DNA of 37,516 nt from Chthonomonadaceae bacterium (lineage in GTDB: Bacteria > Armatimonadota > Chthonomonadetes > Chthonomonadales > Chthonomonadaceae), in the NCBI GenBank assembly GCA_027459665.1, contig DAIDHN010000006.1:51874-89389 (forward strand). The letters are read 5' to 3'. The notes under the pieces are model-generated. The model ran no database searches, had not been told where the DNA came from, and worked only from the letters and a program-made list of their open reading frames with translations. The first letter of the stretch is position 1, and each line of letters begins with the position of its first letter. Made by a program: the position numbers and the translations under genes. Shown here piece by piece: positions 16,212-23,669 of this stretch.

Positions 16212-18902
16212 ATGACCGCAACAGCTGCCAGACGCGTATGGCTGTTTGAGGAAGGCAACGCGAAGATGCGCGACCTTCTCGGAGGCAAGGGCGCAAACCT
16301 TGCTGAAATGTCCAACATCGGCCTTCCCGTCCCCCCTGGTTTTACCATCACCACAGAAACCTGCAATGCCTACTACGAATCAGGCAGACGCCTGCCAGAA
16401 GGCCTCATGGAGGAAGTAAAAACCGCACTCCTGAAAGTGGAGGCCAAAATGGAGCGTACTTTCGGAGGCTCAAAACGCCCGCTGCTTGTGTCAGTTCGCT
16501 CCGGGGCAAAATTCTCCATGCCTGGAATGATGGACACAGTACTCAACCTTGGCCTCAATGCTACCACAATTCAGGCGCTTATAGAGGAAACCGCAGACCC
16601 CCGCTTTGTATATGACGCATACAGACGCTTCATTATGATGTTTTCAGATGTAGCCCTCGACATATCAAAGCATGAGTTTGACAATCACCTGCTGCAGGCG
16701 TACAAAAAGCAAAAAGGGTACTCTACCGACCTTGAGATGAGCGCTGAAGACTGGAAAGAAATTTGCAGCAAATTTCTGGCGCATGTGCGCGAAAAAGCTG
16801 GCCGCGAATTCCCGGCAGACCCCTACGAACAACTGGAACTTGCCATAGAAGCTGTGTTTAGATCATGGCAGAACGACCGGGCTATTGTTTACCGGCGCAC
16901 AGAAAAAATACCCGACAACATCGGTACGGCTGTCAATGTGCAAAGCATGGTGTACGGCAACGCAGGAGATGACTGCGGCACAGGCGTCGCCTTTACACGT
17001 GACCCCTCTACCGGTGAAAAACTTCTCTTTGGCGAGTACCTTATGAACGCACAGGGTGAAGACGTGGTTGCAGGCGTGCGAACCCCTGTGCCCATCTCTG
17101 AACTGGCCTCACAAAACCCCGCTGTGTACCGCGAGTTTGTTACAATTTGCGACCGGCTGGAAGCCCATTACAAAGACATGCAAGACCTGGAGTTCACTAT
17201 CGAACATGGCAAGCTCTTCATGCTGCAGTGCAGAGCTGGCAAACGCACAGGTCCTGCCGCAGTACACATTGCAGTCGATATGGTGCATGAGGGCCTCATT
17301 AAACAACAGGAAGCCATTACCCGCGTTACCGGGGCGCACATAGATCAGCTGCTTCACCCGCGCATAGACCCCGATGCACTCAAAAGCTCCAGCACACTGG
17401 CCTCCGGCCTGGCCGCTTCACCCGGTGCTGCAGTGGGCAAAGTGGTGTTTGATGCAGACACTGCCGCAGAACACGGTCTGCATGGCGGCATGGGAGAAAA
17501 AGTCATTCTGGTACGCGACGAAACCAACCCGGACGATGTACACGGCATGCTGGCCTCCCAGGGGGTTCTGACAGCGCGCGGCGGCAAGACATCGCACGCG
17601 GCTGTTGTAGCAAGAGGTTTCGGCATCCCCTGCGTGGCAGGGGCGGAAAGCCTGAGTGTAAATGCTGAGGCAAAAACCATCACCATTGGCGACCTGGTGG
17701 TGCATGCAGGAGAAATCATCACGCTCGACGGCTCCAGCGGCAAAGTGTACAAAGGCGCTCTTCCCCTCATCACCCCCGAGGTAAGCGGCGCTTTCAGAGA
17801 GCTGATGACCTGGGCAGACGAGGTGCGTACCATGAAGGTGCGCGCAAATGCCGACAACCCCAGAGATGCACAGCAGGCGCTTGATCTGGGTGCCGAGGGA
17901 ATTGGTCTCTGCAGAACAGAGCATATGTTCTTTGAACAGGACAGACTTCCTATTGTGCAGGAGATGATACTGGCCAAAACCGAGGAAATCAGACAGGATG
18001 CTCTCAACCGCCTCCTGCCCATTCAGCAGAAAGACTTTGAGGCCATCTTCACCGTAATGAACGGCAAGCCCGTTACCATTCGCCTCATCGATCCCCCGCT
18101 GCATGAATTCCTCCCTGCGCACGACCAGCTTCTGGAAGAAGTAACCGAACTGAAAGTGCGCGGCAGCAACCCTGCTGAACTGGAGAAAAAGGAAGCGCTG
18201 CTGCACGCGGTAGAAGGCATGAGAGAAGCCAACCCGATGATGGGCCTGCGCGGATGCCGGCTCTCTATTGTATTCCCAGGCATTGTGGCAATGCAAACCC
18301 GTGCTATTCTGCAGGCTGCAGTAGAAGTGCGCAAAAAAGGCGTAGAAGTGCATCCCGAAATCATGATACCGCTGGTCGGGCATGTAAACGAACTCAAAAC
18401 CGTGCGCACCAGCCTCGAACAGGTAGCAGCTAAAGTAGTGCAGGAAAGCGGAACAGACATCGACTACATGTTTGGCACCATGATTGAAATTCCACGGGCT
18501 ACCCTGATAGCAGATCAGCTGGCAGACCCGCAAAATGGTAACGCCGCCTTCTTCAGCTTCGGAACAAACGACCTGACCCAGATGACCTTCGGATTCAGCA
18601 GGGATGATGCCGGCAAATTTCTGGTGCCCTACGTAGAAAACAAGGTGCTGGCCTCCGACCCGTTTGAGACCATCGACCAGGAGGGCGTAGGCTCACTCAT
18701 GAAAATGGCTGTAGCCTCCTCCCGCAAGGTACGCCCTGAAATAAAGCTGGGCATTTGCGGCGAGCATGGCGGAGAACCTGAGAGTGTGAAATTCTGCCAC
18801 TACATCGGCCTCAACTACGTAAGCTGCTCGCCATTCCGCGTGCCAGTGGCTAGACTGGCAGCAGCTCAGGCTACCCTGCAGGCATCTGAACGCGACAAAT
18901 AG
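16212..18902 (+). CDS. ppdK: Pyruvate, phosphate dikinase
   Basis: Interconverts pyruvate + ATP + Pi with PEP + AMP + PPi; in anaerobes it often serves glycolysis or gluconeogenesis. It has 896 residues, the usual size. The N-terminal ATP-grasp region has GGKGANLAEM and SVRSGAKFSMPGMMDT. The swivelling domain carries phospho-acceptor His462 in GGKTSHAAVVARG. The C-terminal PEP barrel has GLCRTEHMFF, EIMIPLVGHV, FGTMIEIPRA, FFSFGTNDLTQ and the catalytic-Cys loop GICGEHGGEP. ATG 16212 is chosen because AAGGAGA lies 11-12 nt upstream and the mature N-terminus begins there. The gene is monocistronic, ending in a strong hairpin. Confidence 0.97.
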   Translation: MTATAARRVWLFEEGNAKMRDLLGGKGANLAEMSNIGLPVPPGFTITTETCNAYYESGRRLPEGLMEEVKTALLKVEAKMERTFGGSKRPLLVSVRSGAKFSMPGMMDTVLNLGLNATTIQALIEETADPRFVYDAYRRFIMMFSDVALDISKHEFDNHLLQAYKKQKGYSTDLEMSAEDWKEICSKFLAHVREKAGREFPADPYEQLELAIEAVFRSWQNDRAIVYRRTEKIPDNIGTAVNVQSMVYGNAGDDCGTGVAFTRDPSTGEKLLFGEYLMNAQGEDVVAGVRTPVPISELASQNPAVYREFVTICDRLEAHYKDMQDLEFTIEHGKLFMLQCRAGKRTGPAAVHIAVDMVHEGLIKQQEAITRVTGAHIDQLLHPRIDPDALKSSSTLASGLAASPGAAVGKVVFDADTAAEHGLHGGMGEKVILVRDETNPDDVHGMLASQGVLTARGGKTSHAAVVARGFGIPCVAGAESLSVNAEAKTITIGDLVVHAGEIITLDGSSGKVYKGALPLITPEVSGAFRELMTWADEVRTMKVRANADNPRDAQQALDLGAEGIGLCRTEHMFFEQDRLPIVQEMILAKTEEIRQDALNRLLPIQQKDFEAIFTVMNGKPVTIRLIDPPLHEFLPAHDQLLEEVTELKVRGSNPAELEKKEALLHAVEGMREANPMMGLRGCRLSIVFPGIVAMQTRAILQAAVEVRKKGVEVHPEIMIPLVGHVNELKTVRTSLEQVAAKVVQESGTDIDYMFGTMIEIPRATLIADQLADPQNGNAAFFSFGTNDLTQMTFGFSRDDAGKFLVPYVENKVLASDPFETIDQEGVGSLMKMAVASSRKVRPEIKLGICGEHGGEPESVKFCHYIGLNYVSCSPFRVPVARLAAAQATLQASERDK

Positions 18903-18923
18903 CGTTCTACCTGCAGCAGAAAA

Positions 18924-18956
18924 AAACATGACCGGCAGCTTCTGCCGGTCATGTTT
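18924..18956. terminator. Bidirectional intrinsic terminator between ppdK and the LTxxQ-like gene
   Basis: Arms at 18924-18938 and 18942-18956 pair perfectly over 15 bp around the loop CTT; the core is GACCGGCAG/CTGCCGGTC. Seven A residues (18920-18926) at the left side become a U-tract for minus-strand transcripts; the right side has TTT. It ends the minus-strand gene at 18973 and probably ppdK too. Confidence 0.85.
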
Positions 18957-18972
18957 CGTTGAGGGGCGGGGA

Positions 18973-19614
18973 TTACTGCCCTCCGCCCTGTCTGCGATGG
19001 CGTTTTCTCTGCCCTGCCTGCAGTTGCTCCGGGGTCAAAATCGTCTGCGCCTGGGTTTTGAAAGCAGCTATTGCAGACATAAGTTTTTCCCTGCGCCCTG
19101 CTCTGGGTGTGCCGCGAAGGCTTTCCATTTCGGTATGGGCAATATTTATCAGGCTTGCCCACTGCACTTTTGTAATGTTTGCATCAGCTACGCGCGGCAG
19201 GGGCAGCAGGTGAGAGCGGTTAAGCATCATCACCGCAGGAGTTGCGCGCTGCAGGTCTTTTTTCTGATCAGATGTAAGTACAGCCAGAGCCTGTTTGCCT
19301 GCGCTCTGTACTGCAGTACGCCGTGCAGACGGGTCTCCACGGTCTGCCCTGATGCTTACCATCAGCGCTTTGTGAATCTGTGCTAGCGAGGCTTCTTGTG
19401 CAGGCTGCAGGGGTGTAAGCGATGCAATTACCTTAGGCGGCCACAAAGCAGCCATTGCTCCCTGCACTCTATTCGCAATAGTCTTCCGCATAGCGGCTTT
19501 CTGCCCGCCGCGGGGGCCTGTTCCAAATATTCCTGCCTGTGCATGTGCATTCACCACGCTTCCAGCCAGAACTGCAGCAGCAAAAGAAACTAATGCCAGT
19601 CTCCACCATTTCAT
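18973..19614 (-). CDS. Secreted Spy/CpxP-like (LTxxQ-type) protein
   Basis: A 213-residue exported, helical, basic protein. Signal peptide MKWWRLALVSFAAAVLAGS is cut near VNAHAQA. Two LTxxQ-like repeats are visible (LTSDQKKDL and LTPEQLQAG), the hallmark of the Spy/CpxP group of periplasmic chaperone-like stress proteins, here embedded in an Ala/Gln/Arg-rich helical protein ending in a basic QRKRHRRQGGGQ tail. ATG 19614 is chosen because AAAGGAG lies 9 nt upstream and it begins the signal peptide. It ends at the strong terminator. The chaperone role is only a family analogy, and the similarity is short. Confidence 0.65.
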   Translation of the reverse strand: MKWWRLALVSFAAAVLAGSVVNAHAQAGIFGTGPRGGQKAAMRKTIANRVQGAMAALWPPKVIASLTPLQPAQEASLAQIHKALMVSIRADRGDPSARRTAVQSAGKQALAVLTSDQKKDLQRATPAVMMLNRSHLLPLPRVADANITKVQWASLINIAHTEMESLRGTPRAGRREKLMSAIAAFKTQAQTILTPEQLQAGQRKRHRRQGGGQ

Positions 19615-19769
19615 ATGCCGTATCTCCTTTGTCTTCCAACTGCCCTGCATGGCATGCAGTGGCAGAGTTTACAAGCCTTCAGACGCAAAAATACAGGCAT
19701 TGTTCGCAGCAGAACAGGGTAAGACCTGCCGCTTGCATGGCAGGCAGGGCTGCCTGCTGGCACAAACTG

Positions 19770-20519
19770 CTACCTGGCATTCAGGGCGGCCTGAAGCAGA
19801 GAGCAAAACTCGTCCAGACTGGCAGCCATTCTGCCTGGCGCTCTCGGCGGGGGTGTTTCGAGTGCAAGCAGTTCAATGCCCGGCACTGGCTCTGCCAAAT
19901 CGCTGGCGGCAATGCGCTGCAGAGGCTTGCTTCGTGCGCGCAGTATAGCAGGCAGCGCCACATAGCGAGGTTCATTCAGCCGAAGGTCTACTGTTACCAC
20001 AGCAGGCAGTGCAACCTGCAGAGTTTCGCGCCCATCCTCTACCTCGCGAGTAACCCGCAAGGCATGCGCCCCCTCGTCTGCCTCTATTTTCGAGGCAAAT
20101 GTAGCCTGCCCCCACTGCAAAAGGCCAGCCAGCCGCGGGCCAACCTGGCTGTTTTCTTCATCTGTGCTTTGCTTCCCCATCAGCACCAGGTCTGGTTTCT
20201 CCTGCCTGCACAGTTCTGCCAGCCAGATGCTTACCATCATTGCATCTGCCTCTGCCTCAGTTTCTATCAATATCGCTCTGTCTGCACCCATCGCAAGCGC
20301 CTGCCGAAGCTGATCCACACAGGTTTCATTCCCCACAGCAACCGCAGTAATATCCGTTTCCTCACCGGCTTCACGCAATCGCAGCGCCTCTTCCAAAGCA
20401 ATCTCGTCAAATGGATTTATGGTGTATTTCAGGTCTTCCGAATCCAGCCTGCCTTCTTCTGTTACACGCACCTTTGCGTAAGGGTCGGGCACACGCTTGA
20501 TGGGGGTGAATATTTTCAT
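19770..20519 (-). CDS. etfB: Electron transfer flavoprotein, beta subunit
   Basis: Soluble subunit that pairs with EtfA to carry electrons from acyl-CoA or other dehydrogenases; EtfB binds AMP or, in bifurcating forms, NADH/FAD. The 249-residue length is typical. N-terminal IKRVPDP, the nucleotide-binding block GKQSTDEENSQVGPRLA and the ETF-beta signature VDLRLNEPRYVALPAI are clear. It starts one base inside the trpF stop (TGATG) with AAGGAGAGG upstream. No etfA follows: after the stop there are about 150 nt without a gene and then the unrelated LTxxQ gene. The partner must be encoded elsewhere. Confidence 0.92.
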   Translation of the reverse strand: MKIFTPIKRVPDPYAKVRVTEEGRLDSEDLKYTINPFDEIALEEALRLREAGEETDITAVAVGNETCVDQLRQALAMGADRAILIETEAEADAMMVSIWLAELCRQEKPDLVLMGKQSTDEENSQVGPRLAGLLQWGQATFASKIEADEGAHALRVTREVEDGRETLQVALPAVVTVDLRLNEPRYVALPAILRARSKPLQRIAASDLAEPVPGIELLALETPPPRAPGRMAASLDEFCSLLQAALNAR

Positions 20520-21196
20520 CAGCCTCTCCTTTCTCTGCTCTCCAGGGCAGTACCGGCTGCTGCGGCATGCACAGCGCGAAGATACGACTTCAATTTTTCA
20601 GGGTCTTTTCTGCCTGGTTCGCTTTCTACGCCACTGCCAACATCTACTGCCCACGGCGCTACTGTCTGAATGGCAAGCCCTACATTTTCTGCAGTCAGAC
20701 CCCCGGCTAGTATCACGGGCAGCTGCAAACGTATTTTCGCTGCCGACGCTAGCGCCCAGTCAAACGCCTCTCCAGTGCCGCCCAACTTTTCTGCATGCCA
20801 TGCATCCAGCAAAATTGCGTCAGGCTGCACATCTGCTGCCTGCAGCTGATTTTCCAGGGCGTCCAGGCTTTCCGGCCCGTGCACTCTTGCTGCCAGTATC
20901 AGCTGCACACCGTCTGGCAGCGGCTCTTTAGGAAGGGCATAGGTTTGCACTGCGTGAAACAGATCGAGGCAGCATGCCTGCCCAGTATGAGCGCACACAG
21001 CGACCCGAAACACAAAAGGGGGCAGGCTACGCAAAATCTCCTCTGCCGCACTGCAGGTTACATACCTCGGCGTAGAGGGCACAAAAATAAACCCCAGGGC
21101 ATCTGCCCCCAGTCTGCAGGCCAGCAAGGCATCTTCAAGGCAGGTAATGCCGCATATTTTCGCACGCACTCTGTCAGGTTTCATCAAGTCGATCAT
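20519..21196 (-). CDS. trpF: Phosphoribosylanthranilate isomerase
   Basis: Third step of tryptophan synthesis: isomerises N-(5-phosphoribosyl)anthranilate to CdRP. A single TIM-barrel domain of 225 residues. Family blocks: AKICGITCLEDALLACRLGADALGFIF (shown in part: KICGIT with the catalytic Cys), LDAWH, GGTGEAFDW, ILAGGLTAENV and VDVGSGVESEPGRKD (catalytic Asp at its start). ATG 21196 is chosen because CAGGAG lies 6 nt upstream; the in-frame ATG 21229 has no such site. No other trp gene is adjacent; instead etfB follows with a 1-nt overlap, an odd pairing. Confidence 0.93.
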   Translation of the reverse strand: MIDLMKPDRVRAKICGITCLEDALLACRLGADALGFIFVPSTPRYVTCSAAEEILRSLPPFVFRVAVCAHTGQACCLDLFHAVQTYALPKEPLPDGVQLILAARVHGPESLDALENQLQAADVQPDAILLDAWHAEKLGGTGEAFDWALASAAKIRLQLPVILAGGLTAENVGLAIQTVAPWAVDVGSGVESEPGRKDPEKLKSYLRAVHAAAAGTALESRERRG

Positions 21197-21550
21197 GCCG
21201 TTCTCCTGCGGGCTGGTACTTCTCATCATTCAACTTTTCCCGCTATCTCTCCTTCTCACAACAGATTCTTGCAAAGTCTCGCGCCCTGCAAAACAAGACA
21301 TTTCGAATCGACAGCCTCAGGCTGCGCAACACTGTTCTGAAAGCAGACGGGGTTTGTCGCCTTCCCTTGTTTTTCATTGTACCTGTGTTTTCCCTGCCGC
21401 AGAAACAGCAGACAAACTCACAGCGGTACAATGAAATCATGAGGCTGTGCGCTGCCTCAATGCTGCAAAACAATCACCTGCCTCCTGCAAACTCGCAGTC
21501 AACATTACAATTTGTACGTATACCATAACAAATCATCTGTCGAGGAAACC
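21197..21550. other. Divergent intergenic region trpF / P460-like gene
   Basis: 354 nt without a supported gene. It holds an inverted repeat of 12 bp: TTTCATTGTACC (21372-21383) and GGTACAATGAAA (21425-21436), each carrying a TACAAT -10 pointing outward. Without good -35 boxes, they could be divergent promoters or one operator. No T-box, no Trp-rich leader peptide and no attenuator-like U-tract was seen on the trpF side. A short near-palindrome TACAATTTGTA lies at 21505-21515. Confidence 0.5.
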
Positions 21551-22000
21551 ATGATGAAAGCTCTCACTCGATTAGGCGCGGCCGCTGCACTTCTGCTTGC
21601 TCCCTCTGCACTGGCGCAGACTGCCGTTACACCCTCTGCCCTGTGGAGCAGAGTGCAGAAAATTATGCATCAGCACACCCTGCTGCCCGGCAGCAGAAGG
21701 TACCAGCCTGGTTCGCGCACCGCAGACTACTACACTATCGACGGTGTAAACTCTGCCGCACTGAACGCTGTTAGGAAAGCAGGCAGCGTAGAGAAAACAG
21801 TACGCTACCCCACAGGCAGCATACTCATCAAAGAAAACTTCGCAAAAAACAAAAAACTTATCAATGTTACAGTCATGATAAAGCTCGATAAATTCGACAA
21901 ATCAGACCGAAACTGGCTCATGGCCAACTATTCTCCCAACGGCGTACCGCTGGCTTTTGGCAAGGTAAAACCATGCATACAGTGCCATGAGGTAGTGTAA
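21551..22000 (+). CDS. Secreted cytochrome P460-like c-type heme protein
   Basis: A 149-residue exported protein. Signal peptide from ATG 21551 (RLGAAAALLLAPSALA, cut after ALAQ). The mature part matches the P460 layout: RTADYYTIDGVN near the start, YPTGSILIKENF, VTVMIKLDKFD, the aromatic NWLMANYSPNG and a C-terminal heme site CIQCH (CxxCH) a few residues from the end. Such proteins hold one c-type heme in the periplasm; characterised P460s oxidise hydroxylamine, and related forms have cytochrome c'-beta type NO binding. ATG 21551 and 21554 are both served by GAGGAAA. Placement of the family is by motif only; the enzymatic role is open. Confidence 0.72.
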   Translation: MMKALTRLGAAAALLLAPSALAQTAVTPSALWSRVQKIMHQHTLLPGSRRYQPGSRTADYYTIDGVNSAALNAVRKAGSVEKTVRYPTGSILIKENFAKNKKLINVTVMIKLDKFDKSDRNWLMANYSPNGVPLAFGKVKPCIQCHEVV

Positions 22001-22017
22001 AAACAGGACCTTGTTTT
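22000..22017 (+). terminator. Weak hairpin after the P460-like gene
   Basis: AAAACA (22000-22005) and TGTTTT (22012-22017) pair around GGACCT just after the TAA stop. It is short and AT-only, and a U-rich arm follows. Low stability, so only a candidate. Confidence 0.32.
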
Positions 22018-22175
22018 CGCACCCCCCCCGGCACAGCTGCTGTCGCCTGCTTTTTTCAAACCCTTCTTCCCAAAACAAACTGCCTCCCCGCGGTATGCGG
22101 CGCTTCTAAAAAAGTATCCGCACAACATCCTGCCCTGAATATCTGCCGACCTCTGCAGGAAACTTCTGGCTAAAT

Positions 22176-22193
22176 GCTGAACTATAATTCAGC
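22176..22193 (+). promoter_or_regulatory. Operator-like palindrome centred on a TATAAT, upstream of sulfatase operon
   Basis: GCTGAA (22176-22181) and TTCAGC (22188-22193) flank CTATAA, and TATAAT (22183-22188) lies inside. A second TATAAT occurs at 22229-22234. Either could drive the sulfatase operon; the first would be controlled if a repressor binds the palindrome. No good -35 is seen for either. Confidence 0.4.
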
Positions 22194-22256
22194 CAGGCGC
22201 ATTTCTGCACCTAGGCAGTTAGGCTGTTTATAATGCGACATCAAGAAAGGGCTGCC

Positions 22257-23669
22257 ATGTTACCCAACATCGTACTCATACTCATCGATGACATGGGCTG
22301 GCGGGACCTAAGCTGCTGCGGTTCCACTTTTTATAAAACTCCTGCCATCGATTCCCTGGCACAGCAGTCGGTGCGCTTCACACAGGCATATGCCGCCTGC
22401 CCCGTCTGTTCCCCTTCACGAGCCGCACTGCTTACAGGGCGCTCACCCGCGCGCCTGGGAATTACCAACTACATTCACACAGGCGAGGGTGCAAGGGGCA
22501 AACTGCTGGATGCCCCTTTTATACGGCAGCTGCCTCACAGCCAGACCACTCTTGCCGCGCTGCTTCGCCAGCACGGCTATGCCACGTGGCATGTGGGCAA
22601 ATGGCACCTGGGAGAACAAGAATACTGGCCCGAAACGCACGGCTTCGACGTGAACATTGCAGGCTGCTCAATGGGGCACCCACACCATGGCTACTACAGC
22701 CCGTACCATATCCCTACACTTAGCAATGGACCAGAGGGAGAGTACCTTACCGACCGCCTCACAACAGAAGCAGTCAGCCTGATAGAGCAGCATCAGCGCA
22801 ACTCGCCGCATACACCCTTCTTTCTCAACCTGTGGCACTATGCAGTGCATACCCCCATTCAGGCGCCTGCCGAACTTGCAGAAAAATGCCGCCTGCGGGC
22901 AGGTGAAATGGGGCTGGACGCAGTGCCCGCTTTTCAGGAAGGCGACTTCTTCCCGGTAGAGCACAAACGCACCCAGCGCATTCTCCGCCGCACCATTCAG
23001 TCTGACCCGCTTTACGCCGCCATGGTAGAAAACCTCGACTGCAATATAGAAAAGCTGCTCAACTGCCTCCAAGCCTGCGGACTGATGAACAATACGCTGA
23101 TTGTATTCACCTCAGACAACGGCGGTCTTTCTACCGCTGAAGGCTCGCCTACCTGCAACCTGCCGCTTGCAGAGGGAAAAGGATGGGCATACGAAGGCGG
23201 CCTCAGGGTGCCTCTGCTCATACGCGCCCCATTCGCTTCGGCGTCGGAATGCAGCGTCCCTGTGATCGGTACCGACATCTTTCCGACCCTGCTGAACCTG
23301 GCTTCCCTGCCTCTGCGCCCCGATCTGCACATCGATGGCGAAAGCCTCGCCCCGCTGCTCAGCGGCAGTGATGTGAGCAAAATTGCCAACAGACCGCTTT
23401 ACTGGCACTACCCTCATTATGGCAATCAGGGCGGCACCCCCTCCGCCGCCATGCGACTGAATGAATGGAAGCTGATTCGATTTTACGACGGTAAACCACC
23501 GGAACTTTATCAACTTGATACTGACCCCGGAGAACTGCAAAACAGAGCGGCACAGCACCCGCATGTCACAGACAATATGCTGCAAATGCTTGAGGCATGG
23601 CAGCAGCAAAACAACGCATGCATTCCGCTTCCCAACCCTAACCCCATACACGAAATGAGTAACTTATGA
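22257..23669 (+). CDS. Sulfatase (formylglycine-dependent), cytoplasmic
   Basis: Type I sulfatase of 470 residues that would remove sulfate esters from a glycan. The maturation motif is CSPSRAALLTGR, where Cys51 is the residue converted to formylglycine. Metal-ligand blocks LILIDDMGW (Asp11, Asp12) and VFTSDNGG are present, and HVGKWHLG is the second family signature. No signal peptide is present from either ATG, so the enzyme should be cytoplasmic. ATG 22257 is chosen over 22233 because AAAGGG lies 5 nt upstream and the TATAAT at 22229 overlaps the earlier ATG. It overlaps the second sulfatase gene by 4 nt. The downstream anSME is its likely activator. Confidence 0.92.
   Translation: MLPNIVLILIDDMGWRDLSCCGSTFYKTPAIDSLAQQSVRFTQAYAACPVCSPSRAALLTGRSPARLGITNYIHTGEGARGKLLDAPFIRQLPHSQTTLAALLRQHGYATWHVGKWHLGEQEYWPETHGFDVNIAGCSMGHPHHGYYSPYHIPTLSNGPEGEYLTDRLTTEAVSLIEQHQRNSPHTPFFLNLWHYAVHTPIQAPAELAEKCRLRAGEMGLDAVPAFQEGDFFPVEHKRTQRILRRTIQSDPLYAAMVENLDCNIEKLLNCLQACGLMNNTLIVFTSDNGGLSTAEGSPTCNLPLAEGKGWAYEGGLRVPLLIRAPFASASECSVPVIGTDIFPTLLNLASLPLRPDLHIDGESLAPLLSGSDVSKIANRPLYWHYPHYGNQGGTPSAAMRLNEWKLIRFYDGKPPELYQLDTDPGELQNRAAQHPHVTDNMLQMLEAWQQQNNACIPLPNPNPIHEMSNL

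Noticed and set aside
17418-18533. 371-codon open frame antisense to ppdK
   Set aside because: Complete overlap with a highly conserved enzyme; the antisense product shows no motif.
19539-20669. 376-codon plus-strand frame across the LTxxQ, etfB and trpF region
   Set aside because: It is antisense to etfB and trpF, whose family signatures are unambiguous.
21243-21473. Possible 76-codon minus-strand leader peptide before trpF
   Set aside because: No Trp codons, no ribosome site for the long form, and its ATG would lie upstream of or at the expected transcription start. No attenuator was found.
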